64,000 bases of DNA from Linnemannia hyalina (lineage: Eukaryota > Mortierellomycota > Mortierellomycetes > Mortierellales > Mortierellaceae), in assembly GCA_019671135.1 (NCBI GenBank), contig JAHRHY010000002.1, positions 124,001 through 188,000 on the forward strand. The letters are read 5' to 3'. Shown piece by piece: positions 34,301 through 46,046 of this stretch. The position numbers and the translations under genes are program-made. Under the pieces are notes generated by a model that saw nothing but the letters and a program-made list of their open reading frames with translations, was not told the DNA's origin and searched no databases. Numbering within the stretch: position 1 is the stretch's first letter; each line of letters opens with the position of its first letter.

Positions 34301-35202
34301 CTACAACAAAGCAATTTGAAAAGTGATCGAAATAAAGCAAGGATTGTTAGAACGTTAATATAACAATTAGTGAATCAGCCAATGGTACTCGGACATGGTG
34401 CCGTTTGCTTCAAAAAAGATTGAAAGGACGTACTTCCTGATGCTCCTCAGTTCCGCGAGTGAGAACACCCTCTAACTTCTCGATAGCTTCCTGGATGATG
34501 CCAGGGCTGACCAATGGACTACGGGCAATCGATTCTGGTGTATCGTCCAACGAAGCCGATTGAGTCCAGTTCTCAGCCTTGCGCGCCTTAGCTTCAGCCT
34601 CACCGACAGTCATCTCCAGCAACGCAGTGTTGGCAAGGACTATTCATTACATGGGAGTTTGTTATTTGTGGGGTTAGCCATCTGGCATTGCTGCGATGTA
34701 TGTTTGCATGAGGTTGCAATTGCCCTTAGTCATCTCCCGAGAAAAGGCTGTTTGTTATTTTTGTCGATGGTGGTGGTGCTCCTCTTTTGTTGTTGTACTC
34801 CTTGTGCGCCTCTGCACAATGCCTTCTTTACTTTCTGGTCCTTGCAGCAAAAACTCTCAAGTTTCACTCTAAAGCGACAAACACGGCGCTTAAACCTCAA
34901 CCAGCTTGTCCACAAGGTGCGCCTCTGGTTGCTTGTCATCCTGGCTGTTGATTGCCTGGCTTGCTGGTCCACCTTTGATGCCCAGTATCGTGTTCTACTC
35001 CTGTTCCTGAAAAGCCGAGTGTTGGCTGACGCGGTGCCTGGGAAGGTAATAAAAAAGAGGGCCAGTTGCAGTGCTTACCGACACCATCCTTGTTGTGCTT
35101 GACATAGCGACGAGCAAACTCGGGGAAAGTAGTGTAGTTTGCCTTTGCTCTTGCGTTCTGAAAGTCGCGCTCGATAACCTGTGCTTTGGGAGTGAGGTTC
35201 AT
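31341..35202 (-). CDS. YPP1: YPP1/TTC7-like TPR protein, PI4-kinase plasma-membrane scaffold
   Basis: Nine exons (35202-35079, 34639-34434, 34300-33984, 33893-33729, 33628-33424, 33324-32916, 32819-32178, 32082-31763, 31664-31341) close in phase to 903 residues. In yeast Ypp1, and TTC7 in animals, this family binds EFR3 and brings the type III PI4-kinase (Stt4) to the plasma membrane to make PI4P. TPR-like helical repeats run through the protein, for example ALKSYLDLAEINLK, AIESFEKAIEIAPGAYEAHYY and ASVSFSKALALAPYHPACLT. The C-terminus WYLGKV-type block (AWFYLGKVFEASDRLVRAKE then CLWYALELE) is characteristic of the family. A Ser/Lys-rich disordered insert near residues 600-720 separates the TPR blocks. 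No membrane span is present. Confidence 0.82.
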
Positions 35203-38200
35203 CGTTGTAGTAGATGTAGGGTGAGGTTTTGTAAGTTGGTAGGTGTTGATGGGTAGGAAGGATGAAGTAGTTGGGAGTAATTGGCGACAGAGGGGATGAA
35301 AGAAAGTGAGAAGGAGAGATTGATGAAGGAAGGAGAAGGAGAAGGAAGGAGAGGGAAGGAAGGAGCTGATGTCGATCAGGGAAGGGGCAGTGAGGAGTTG
35401 ATGATGGAGAAAGGAAAGAAAGTAAGAACAAGAATGACAACAAGGGAGATGAGATAAAAGGGTGTGGAGAAGTGAAGGGACGGAGGAGTGACTGACAGTT
35501 GGCAGTTTCGAAGGAAAGGAGGGAGGAGTGGGGTGGAGTAGGAGGCACTCGTTGGGTTTCTGTTGGCAGTTGGCGGTAAGAGAAAAGTAGGGTTTAGGTG
35601 GAGATAGGTGTTAACGGGTTCATACAATATAAAGTGAAGGGGAGCGTGTTAGCCCAATGCGATTTGTGCATGGATATGTTGTCCGTTGGGAGAACGAACG
35701 AGTCGCAAGTGCGTTTCTGTCCGAGAGCACTCCGCTAATTAATTTCTGCTTTCTCTCTCTCTCTCTCTCTCTCTCAAAATACACTTCACATATGAACTAG
35801 ACCGCGATTTACATAGACATCGCCTTCGACATGGTTGGTTGCTGCTCCATCAGAGCAAATTCCTCTCTTTACCTCCACTTATTTCATATGTCAACCACAA
35901 ACCTTACTCTCTCCTCCCCTTCATCCCTCGGCTGGCTGGCTGGCTGGGGCCACAAAACACACCTCACCCACAGACACCAACAAACAATTACTCCTAACAC
36001 TTCCACCCAGCCAGCACACAAACCAGCCACCCGGTTGGCTCTCTCTCTCTCTCTTTCTTTCGCTTCGACCGCCTCGTTTCGTTTCGTTTCGTTTCGCTCC
36101 TTCCCCCGAAAACCTTGTCCTCGAACCAGGTCCCCTCATAGTTCTCCCCACTCCCACTACTCCTATCGCCTTCTCTGTTCATATTCTACTTCACGAAGAA
36201 TTGTCCACTGTTCACTGCCCAGTTGTCACTTGCATGCAAAAAAACTTGCTCACATTATTCTTCATTTTTAGTTGCCTTATACATCTGGATGTTTACTTTG
36301 ACATGCTACCAACCTGGCGACTCATTTTCTTTCACTTTATACTCGGGCTATCGTTTCTTCACTTGTTGACGTGGGCGTCAAGTCGCCTTATCGTAGCACA
36401 TGTTATTGCATGGTCGTTGTTGGTTGCTTTTCTTTCGTAGAAAACCCAGTCCAGGTTGTCCCATGTCATATCACAGCTTGGGTATGCATGTGCTATCTAT
36501 CTCTCATGATTATGAGGTAGTACAAGCACTGGTACGTACTCTCAGGAATGAAAAGAAAAGAAAAGATAGACTCAGCATGAGAGTGCGTGCGTGCATGGCT
36601 TGCGAGGAATGCTGGCGAGCCTTTCTACTTCAGAAAGACTTTTTTTTTCTTCTTTTGGTCCCTTTTCTGTCAGACGACTTCGGGAGGGGGGAGGAGGGGG
36701 GTTGCGTTTGTTCACACACTGTTTCTCGCATACCTAACTGAGAGTCTCGTGAGAAAAGCATGGAGAGAGTGTCTGACCTTCTGAAAGTTCATACCTCAGA
36801 TTGGCCTTCCCGTTGGTCAATGCACCTGCGCATTAACTTTGTTTGTGGAGGTAAGCTATCTCACAGGCAATGGTTCTCACACTCGCTTTCATACAAGACC
36901 ATTCACAGCAACCACGGACAGTAACAAGTTACATGCCATTGATAACCCCAAAACAAAAGGATAGACTTGAGAATGAAGAGTGAATGGACCTGCAGGGAAA
37001 GTTATCCTAGCTGGTTTGGATGCTAGGTTTGAGCATCGGCGCCAACACGGAGTCCATTACCACGTGAACCTTACGAGTTTGTTACTCTGTGGTGAGAAGA
37101 ATAACATCAGCACGAATGAAGAGGAACAAACGACCCCTGAACATGGTGGGGACCAAGTTATTTGTGTTTCCACCCAACAACGCGCCCACCTACACATGAC
37201 CGAAGGATGCCGAGTTCAATGGCATCGCCCATGGTATATGTAATAGTATTCTGATCTCAGGGGCGACTGGGGACAAATGACGGAATGTCCATCATTTCAG
37301 GAGGCGTTTATCTTCTCTTGACCTCTTTGTTTTCGTGCCGATAGGGCGCAAGAGAAGGAGGAAGGATGTAAACAAAGCATCATTGTTATCCTGACTGGCG
37401 GGTTACTGTTCCCGACAAGACAAGGGAGAATTGAAAAAGAGAGTGAGGTGGTGAGTGAGAGTCGAATTTTTTTTAGATTTATCTGTCTCCACAAGGCCCG
37501 AGCAAACCAGCTCATGAGGCGCCCCAAATGGTTCATGTGTCGGAGCTCGCCGCGGAGCGAGAGAGTGAGCGAGGCGCATGTTGTTTGACTAATGGTGCCA
37601 TTGTAGCATGCCTGGGACATGGTTGCTGAGATGGACGGACAAGGCGGCGGCGCTATTCTTGACTCTTTTTGTGTGAAGGGAAGGAAGAAGGGATGCGCAT
37701 GCATTGATGGACGGACACGGGCTGCATTTCATTCAAATTGCACAGGAATGGGCTCGATTGCTCGCGGGATGACAATGCCGCCTTGGAAAAGGGAAAGAAA
37801 GGAGAGGCATACTGCATTTTTCTCCTATTTTGTTGTCTTTGTTTGTTGGTGTCATGCAAAAATACAAAGGAAAGCGTAGCAGCAAAAGGCTCCTGTCCAC
37901 TTGTGGTTGTTTGTGTCTGTCAAGGCTGGACTGGACCCATTTCGCCCTTTGCTTCGAAAAAAACAAGAAATGCGCTTCGGTAAGCATCTGCAGGAATGTC
38001 ATCGAATATGTTGTGCGAGGGAAGGAAAGCGAGGAAGGAAGGGAAGGGAGTCCTGGCATCCCTCTTCCCTGCCTCTGTTCTTACTCAATTTTAATATTTG
38101 TTCGATCGTGTGTCTTGTAGGCATGGTGTTGGTATGCCCTCGGGTGTATCAAATGGGCTGGACCCGGTTCCCCCTTTCCAAAAGGACTGACTACGTACTT

Positions 38201-39751
38201 GTTGCAATACAATACGGCGTCCTTGAGGGAGTAATTTTTTTTTTGGACTGTGCTTGCATGTCTCTTTTGCATGGTCCTATTAGGCGGGGCCCCCTCCGTC
38301 ACCCCTTTCTTTTCTTATTGTTGTCTCTCGAACATCCTTGAGAACCCGTCCTACCTTTCATCCTATTTTTTACTTTGTTGTTGACATTTTTTTTATTTTT
38401 CATTTTTTATTTTTTATTTTTTACTTTTTATTTCTTATCTTTTATCCCTCCGTCCCTCATCGTTCCTCCCTCCACTCGATCCTCTCCTCAGCCCAATATC
38501 CCACAAATCCATATCTCCTTACACCCTTTTTTCCTTGCTTGGCACCCCAGAACAACACAATAGCTGTGCCACCTCTTTTCCTGTAGTCAGGTAACAATAA
38601 TGAGTTGTTGAATGAGCAATGGATGAAGAATTAGAAACCAAGACAAGAGTAGTTCACGCGGTGATATGATCAGAGTGATATTCAGGAACAGAACAGGTGG
38701 TGATTGATCACCAGTGGCGATCATCCATCACCCTCTATTCCAAAAACACGACCAGCCCTATTCGAGGGATGTCAAATTGAATGGACCCATTGGCCTGACC
38801 ATTTGAGGCGATGCTTTGGATGACAACTTGGGTGGGACCATAAGAAAAAAGAAAAGAGGCATTGGGCATAACTTACACCCTCAGATTCTACTTTCTTCCA
38901 TCATCATTGCATCCCCCCTTTTTTCCTTCTTTTTTCATCCCTCCTTGTTCTCGTCTCTCGTTCCTCGCCCTTGTCTCTTGTCCCTAGCATCCCAGTATAC
39001 ACCATTCATTCTGCATCCATCCCTCGATCCAGTCCATACTCCACCACTTTTCTTTTTTCTTACACCCCCCTTCCCCTCACTCTCTGTCTCTCCCTCCCTT
39101 CTCCCCAGCCCGCTCCCATTTCCTCTTGTTCTTTTTACTACGCTCCCACTACCTGTCCAGCCAGAGCGTGCCTCTCCGGCACATACATATCATTTACGAA
39201 TACTTTTACTCCCCCAGAGCCAGCCTGGGATCGGACGCCCTTTTTCTTTTTCCTCTCCCCATTTTCCTTTCTTCTCCTTTCTTTCCTCTTCTTTCCTTTC
39301 CACCTCTTTCCTTCACTCTTCATCTTCCTCACACATACCCACCTCTCTCTTTCTCTCCTCCATACTTCGATCGCCCTTCAGGATTCGATACTCTTCCCTC
39401 GGTCCTCATTCTTTCTAATCCCTCCTTCTCGCGCGCGATAGTTGAGTTTCTACTCGCCTTATGTAATAACCACACACACCCTTCTCTCTCCCCCATTGAC
39501 CGAACTTGATCACTTTGACTTCTGCCTCCCCCTTCCCCATACTCATTCCCTCATTCACCACACTCACACTCACTCTTTTCTCTCTTTGCTTTGCTTTGCT
39601 TTGTTTAGCCATATCCTCCAGTTGAACAACTCACTCCTTCCTCCTCGGACATTTTCATCCTTTATCTGTTCTCTCGAGGGACCAGATCCGAGCCTTTTCA
39701 CTCTCTCCTTACCCCTTCCTTCAAACAAACACACACAGACGGGCACCAGAT
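35203..39751. other. 4.5-kb region without a recognised gene
   Basis: The part next to 35202 is the CT-rich (minus-strand) promoter of the YPP1-like gene. Microsatellites include (CT)n at 35752-35775 and (TTTCG)n at about 36074-36096. A T-rich tract lies at 38388-38445. From about 38900 to 39750 the plus strand is pyrimidine-rich, consistent with the leader of the zinc-finger gene. Several frames of 100-200 codons exist, but they are Ser/Leu/Pro/Phe-rich artefacts of that composition. Confidence 0.5.
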
Positions 39752-40723
39752 ATGATGAAAGAGATGAGAGACCGCGACGCCAACCCCAACGGCAACAGCA
39801 ACAACCCCAACAATGTTAACAACTCCAACAACTCACAGGATATCACCTCCATCACCGAGCTGCAGTCTATGCTCGCCCGCTTCTGGGAAGCACACTCCAG
39901 ACAGTTCAAAGGTAACCATTCCAGCCCCACCCCAGTCCAACTCTCTTATAACACTCTGCCGCAGTTCTTTTCTGTCGCTTCTTTTTTCAACACCCTCCCG
40001 TGTCACAGACCTTCCAACATTCTTTTTATTGTTGGTCAGACTGTCATGAAAACAGTCTGGACTTTTTGTCCTTTCTTGGTTGGCTGTTTGTGTACTGCCT
40101 TTTGAGGGCGTCCAGGTCGCATCTGATTATTTTTATCCCTCCCATGCCCTTTGTGTATCCCACTGAGACGGTGCACGAGGACGCCGAGGGAGGGAAGGAA
40201 AGAGGGAGAAGAGGCGCCCTTTTTTTTTCTATCCCGCCAGCAGGCAGCAGGCAGCAGGCGACCCATTTGACCCGGTCACCCGCCTGCCCGCTTCTGGACC
40301 ACGCACCCATCCAACGCTACGCTACGCACCACCACCATTGTTGCGCGAAAGGGGAAGGAGCACATGCATATCTATGTACAGGAGCAAACAACAGCTGCCA
40401 AAAAAAGGGGGGCGGGAAAATTCACCATGGTCACCTGTGAAAGTCAAAGAGATGGATGGGTTGGATGTATGATGATGAGGTGGATGGCGAAGAAGGAAAA
40501 GGGGAAGGAGGGAGCTTAGGAGGGGGCGAGGCCGAGGCAGAGACAAAAAATAGATGGAGGGTGAGGAGGACGAAGAGCATGGGGATATCCAAGTTGGTTT
40601 GGTTGCCGCGGTTCCCCCTTTTTTTTTGATATTTGTCTTGGCTCTGTCTCTCCTTGTACAGAAACATGCATTTTGGTTTTCGTTGATGCTGTTCAGCTCG
40701 CACCAATTCTCACAGACTTACAC

Positions 40724-40781
<58 letters not shown>

Positions 40782-43519
40782 ATGTACACAACTGTAACAC
40801 AGAGCGCGTGGAAGGAACAGAAGTAAGAAGATCAAACCGACCCCAACAACGTAACTAATCACAAAAATCTCCGTTCCCTCCTCTTCATCCATGGCGCAAT
40901 TATCCCCTCTACAACAGAGATCGAAGGCTCCCTAACAAGCCAACTATCAACCCTCATCCAAAAGAACGGCTTCCTCTGCCAAAAGATCGAAACCCTCCAA
41001 CGCAACAACACCGACCTCGAATACAAGTTCTCCATCACAAACTCGGAACTCGAACGCGCCCGGCGGGAATTCAATGAACTCCATGCGAAATACGAGCTCC
41101 GGAGCGCAAACTACAAGGATTTGAAGGATGTCTGTTATCAGCTGGATGCTCAGTTGAACAAAAAGAATGGCGTCGCGCCTGAGGAGTCGTTCTTGGCGAG
41201 GATTGAGCTGAATTCGGACCGGAAGAAGCGCAGGATGTCGGTCGATATTGCGGATGATGATTCGGATTCGGGCGGAGGGGGTGGGAATGGATATGTGCCG
41301 TATGAGGAGGTGGCGCCGGCAGAGGGGTCGATGGTTGCACCTAATTCTCGGGCCATGATGCCTCTTCCTGTGGCAGCAACAGCAGCGGCGGCGACAGCAG
41401 CGGCACAGCGTGCGTTGTCTCCACCGACGAATGGGCCTACACAGAGCACTTGGACGTGTCTTTGGAAGAATTGTAACCAGGTCTTTACCGCGCTGGATTG
41501 GCTTGTGGGCCACGTGGAAGAATTTCATATCGGTCTCGGCAAAGTAAGATTCCCTTTCTCTCTTTGATTCCCTCGTGTCACTTCAGAAAACAAACACACA
41601 AACACACAAGCACACACACACACACACCAACATACTAGTACGCAATGGCCCTCTTTTTGCGACTCATCGTCAGTCATCACTAACCCTTTTACCTCCCCCC
41701 ATTTTTCTATTATGATTAGTCACAATATACCTGCGAGTGGGAAAACTGCGTCGTCAAGCAAAAACCCTTCCACAAGCACCACCAGGTGATCCGCCACATG
41801 AGGACTCACACCGGCGAAAAACCCTTCGTCTGCAACATGGACGGCTGTGGCAAGAAGTTTGCTCGCTCCGATTCCCTCCTCGAACACTCGCGCAAGCATA
41901 ACGGTACACCGGTTGATTACTACAAGATGTTGGAAATCAGCTCGCAGCGGGAGCATGATGCCAAGCATTTGGATGGACTTATGCTGCAACTTGATACTAT
42001 CCAGGAGCAGCCTTCTATGTATGGGGATGATGAAAGACAGAGTCATCACCTGTATCGGTCACAGCAGCAGGGAAGGCCTCGGTCTGCTCAGGATGTTGGT
42101 GCGGAGGATTCTTTGACAAACGATCAGGTTGGTGGAAGCCGGTCGCTGTCGCCGAACGAGGAGCGGGCTGCTTTGGAGCAGAGACGGGATGAGAACTTGT
42201 CTCGCACATCCGTTCGTGAGGCTACCAGCTCTGAGCCCATGGAGACCGACGGTGCCGATAGACCCAAGACTGAAGCAGAGACCGCAACATCCGCTTCTGA
42301 ACACCCTGCCGCTGCCGCCACTGGTCCTGACTCTCGTAGCCCTACAAACGTCCACGGTCGCGACCATCCTTCTACCTCGTCTTCCTCCTCGTCCCAAGGA
42401 CGCGTCACTGCCAACTACATGAGCCAAGTCCTCCCCCACCGGCCCATGCAGAACAACCCTCATCAACCCTTCCACTTCCCTGGCATGCCAAACGACATGA
42501 AACCCCTTCACAAGACTCGTGGCCATGCCCACACCGCCTCGCTCGGTCTCTCTCGGATGGAAATCCGTGACGTCCCTCGTCCCAAGGAATTCGGGCACTC
42601 GCACTCCCGGTCCATGGATTATGGCCATGGTGGCAGCATGGATATGAGGCACCTCCAGCAGCAACAACAGCAGCAACAGGGTTACCGCCCACTTGAGCAT
42701 GGTCATTCTCAGACGCCGTCGCTTGATTTCTCAAGAATTGACTTGCACTCCAACCACCACGGCCAGCAACACCACAACCAGCACCTGCATCAACTCCAGA
42801 GTCACCGGAAAGACCGTGGGCATTCACACACCCCGTCGCTCGAGATGCCACCTATACCCGGACAGCAAATGCATCGTTTGGATGATCGGCGCCAGAACCC
42901 AATGCAAGGTGGCTTCTCCTCACAGATGAGTCATGGCGAACAGCAACAGCAGAGACATCATATGATGCAGCAGCAGCTCTCACATCAACAACAACAGCCG
43001 CAACAACAACAACGATACCAGCATTCTCATTCTCATTCGCACTCGTTCTCGCATCCCTCCAACAAGGAGCAACAGCTGCAACAGCAACAGGAGCGGGAGA
43101 GGGAGCAACAGGCATACTTTCATGCACAGCAGCAACAGAAGCAGCATCACCTTCAACAGCAACAGCGGGAGCAACAGCAGAAAGAGCACATGCAAATGCA
43201 ACAGCAACGCTCCATGGCACAAACCTCCGAACAGCAACAACAATCGTCCGACAAGTCTGCATCCCTATCCGTCGAAAGGCCACCCTCAACACTCCCCACA
43301 GAACCCACCGATCGCTCACCGGTTCAAAGCCCAACACCCCGGACATCTTCTACTCCTACACCTACACCTACGCCTTCTAACAGTACGACGACGGTGGTAG
43401 GACCCGAGGAGACAATGGGCCTTGCGCCTCCCACTTCGACAGAGATGTGTGCACCTCGGTCGAGTGTAGGACCTATAGAGCATGATGCCGTTGTGGCCAG
43501 CGCTGTTGCTGTGTTGTAA
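39752..43519 (+). CDS. GLI-like C2H2 zinc-finger protein with His/Gln-rich tail
   Basis: Three exons (39752-39911, 40918-41543, 41720-43519) join in phase to 861 residues. The first intron is 1006 bp, long for this window, and contains a (CA)n tract. Residues about 60-130 form a coiled coil (ETLQRNNTDLEYKFSITNSE region). Three zinc fingers follow: one from Cys234 (TCLWKNCNQVF), one at 267-292 (CEWENCVVKQKPFHKHHQ then HMRTH) and one at 300-322 (CNMDGCGKKFARSDSLLEHS). The QKPF and HMRTHTGEKPF stretch resembles GLI/ZIC fingers. The C-terminal 500 residues are Ser/Pro-, His- and Gln-rich and include four spaced His-Ser motifs (HTASLGLSRMEI, HSHSRSMD, HSQTPSLDFSRIDL, HSHTPSLEM). It is probably a nuclear DNA-binding regulator; targets are unknown. 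Confidence 0.87.
40721..40776 (+). repeat. (CA)n microsatellite in the zinc-finger gene's first intron
   Basis: A nearly perfect CA dinucleotide run of about 55 bp lies inside the 1-kb intron, about 140 bp before the exon 2 acceptor. A shorter CA-rich stretch occurs in the second intron near 41590-41630. Confidence 0.9.
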
Positions 43520-43859
43520 ATGGAGCGGAGAAAACCTTTTTTTTTCTTGTTTGCATGTTGCGTTTTTTTAGAGAAAAAGTTCTCATACATATACCATATC
43601 CTTTCATTTTTTCGCGTCGTTTGTTTTTCATTCTCCAATTTCTCTCTCACTTTTCTTTCGTGAAACGAATAAAAAAAATTCAAACACATCTTGTTTGCAT
43701 CTTTATTTCAAACGTCGTTTACTAGAGACCGCATGTGGGCCAAGTAAAAAATAATTAACAACAGCAGCAAAACTTGTCTACCTTGCTAACACTCAAACAC
43801 TTTGCCCTTCAACAACCTCCCACTACAAGATATCGCCCTTTTCATTAAAACTCAATGGC
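43520..43859. other. 3' region of the zinc-finger gene
   Basis: This is AT-rich sequence with an AATAAA at about 43668, fitting the polyadenylation region of the zinc-finger gene. No gene is seen. Confidence 0.45.
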
Positions 43860-45397
43860 CTTTTTTAACAATCTTTTTCCACATCCTCGCCGGATTGGTA
43901 GAAAACACGTCCTTGGTGGCCAGATTTGAAGTACCATGCTACTGCGCATACATAATCCAAGGGCACGCCACCTTGACCCAATGTGGTACAAAAAAGCCGA
44001 CTTGGTATTGAGCAGTAGCATGTCCCTGCCTGGCGGCTTTCAGATACCACTCTAACGCTCTTACGAAATCCCGGTCTGGGGGGATGAGCCGCGTCCGTGA
44101 TGGAAGAGAGCGCCAATGTTGTGCTGGGCTTGGATGTCGTTTTTGGGGCGGGCTGCTTTGAGACACCAGGTTAGAGCTGCATATTCGTTGAGAGGGGTCT
44201 CTGTGCCTTCTTTGTACATCTTGCCGAATGATACTTGGGCGGTCGCCTCGCCGAGGTTGGTCTTCTGGAATGTCTGGGTGTATGGTGGCAGGAAGAGGAG
44301 GAGTAGGGGTGGTAGTGGGGGGAGAGTTTTGAGGTGTGTGAATCGTTGTCCTTGATAGGAGGTTGGGTATTTGCCAGGCTATCACTGGTGCATCCTTGGC
44401 TCTTGGGTATGGTATTCATAGTCGAATGGAAAGAAAAAAAATCGCTTTAAATGATTAGGCATTCAAAAAATGCTCCCACAAATATTTACAATTGTCCACG
44501 CTGGGATACACGTACATTCTCAAGTCTTCAGGTTTCCGCTGAGCATTCATGTCGCTTTGAAAGGCGGCTTTCAGATATCATCCCATGGCAACAGATGAGT
44601 CCTTGGTCACTTCTTGGCCATCCAGAAATGAGGTTGCTCACAGAGACCTGGACATGCGCGTGGCTTTGGCGGACAGCTTTGAGGTAGCACGCCACAGCCT
44701 CCCAAAAGGCGATAGGGACACCATCTCCATTTGCATGCACCGAAATACATTTTGGCTGCAACCTTGACCATGGCCTCACTGGCGTACTGTTTGACGAGCT
44801 CCTTGTTGCTGGCTCGAAAAGACTATGTCGTCAAGTTGTTATCTGCTGCTGTAGGCAGTGCGGGCGAAATTATCTCATGCAGGTTCTAACCGAGTGTCCT
44901 GCCGAGAAGAGACGAGATGGGTCGCATTGTGGAAAATGGATTGTGTTTTGGGAAACGTGCCGCCTGTTGCTCAATCTGCGTAAGAACCGATGGATGCCGT
45001 TGCTGAGGGGTGGTGTCCTGTAGGTTGCCGACGACAATATCCAGGACCTCGCCAGGGATGGCAACAATCCTGAACGGTAGCAGTCTAGTAGGTTGATAAC
45101 AATTGAATTAGCGCTAACGAACAGGACACCTTCGCCAACCCGATCAAAGAGGGAGTCGCTCATACGTACGCGTTGAAGCCGGCCTTTCATGAAAGGCAAG
45201 ACCCTTGCTTTATGTCTGAAATGGAGGGCATTGTGGAAGGCCACACGGAAGTCCTCCCACAGTATGAACTTGTCTTTGGTGATGGGATCTGTGTAGATAT
45301 CGATATAGACGACTTCGGTTGGGTGTGGTGGAGTTGAGGTTGGTTTGTTGATGTTGAGGGAACGAATGGCCTGACTGCCAGGAGGAGCCACCGGCAT
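43860..45397 (-). pseudogene. Sel1-repeat gene, copy 3: decayed
   Basis: Exon 1 runs from ATG 45397 (MPVAPPGSQAIRSLNINKPT) through the shared module (DPITKDKFILWEDFRVAFHN) to the donor at 45170. A 2-nt deletion just before the donor leaves it 228 nt instead of 230. Exon 2 (about 45080 down) begins with the family motif RIVAIPGEVLDIVVGNLQD. It reaches a TAG after GRTLG, and further on shares the TAA seen in copy 1. Fragments of Sel1 repeats follow in shifting frames: ACYLKAVRQSHAHVQVSV near 44690, TWCLKAARPKNDIQAQHNIG near 44130 and RALEWYLKAARQGHATAQYQ near 44040. The copy is more diverged than copies 1 and 2 and cannot make the full protein. It is divergent from the intact copy 4. Confidence 0.75.
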
Positions 45398-46046
45398 TCC
45401 GAATGTAAGTTGGACTTGGCTGTGGATGAGTAGAAAAGTTGAATGGTTGCAATGCAATGAAAGGTGAAGGAACAATGGAGTGTTGGGTTCAGAGCTTCGT
45501 GGCGAGTGAAGAAAAAAAGTCGGCGAGGTTTCAAAAAGTGGCAGTGCGGAGGAGCGACCATTTCAGGTACAATTGCAACGTGTGATTTAGTGATGAAAGA
45601 TTGGACCCCTTGATGCCGCTTTTTCACAGTTCCGGGGTCTTGAGAGTGAGTGAATAGAATGCGTTTTGTTTGAAAGAGACCGTAAAAGAATGTCCTTGTT
45701 CGTCTACCAACACTCTCCTGCTATCCGGACGACTGAGAAATAAAGTGTTGTTTGTGCACGGATTCTTCCATTGAGTTCACTCACGTTATTTTCTGCGTCT
45801 TTCCTTGTGACATGGTGGTACGATGGCATGTTGGTGGAGGTTTTTTTATAACCTTTATTCCTTCCCACTTTTCTTCTTTTCTCTCTCCTTCTCCGTTCCA
45901 TCTTCTCACACTTTCTTTCCTTCCACCACCTTTCCCTTCACTACCTCACCAACGCCCATCCTCCTCACCCCCAAACAAAGGCCTTTTACTTATTCTTCTC
46001 TCCAACAACCCTCTTCGCCACCCTTCGCCACCTTTCATTCTTCAAA
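45398..46046. promoter_or_regulatory. Divergent promoter region between Sel1 copies 3 and 4
   Basis: The start codons at 45397 (minus) and 46047 (plus) face away from each other across 649 bp. The part next to copy 4 (about 45850-46040) is strongly CT-rich. No gene is seen. Confidence 0.45.

Noticed and set aside
35831..36440. Two overlapping plus-strand frames of 146 and 201 codons
   Set aside because: Composition follows the CT-rich DNA, the frames overlap each other, and no domain or splice sites are seen.
38816..39509. Ser/Leu/Phe/Pro-rich frames of up to 200 codons
   Set aside because: All three frames are open because the DNA is almost pure pyrimidine; this is best read as a promoter and leader.
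42059..43346. Long minus-strand frames opposite the zinc-finger gene
   Set aside because: They arise from CAG/CAC repeats of the Gln/His-rich tail read in reverse (poly-Leu and poly-Val).
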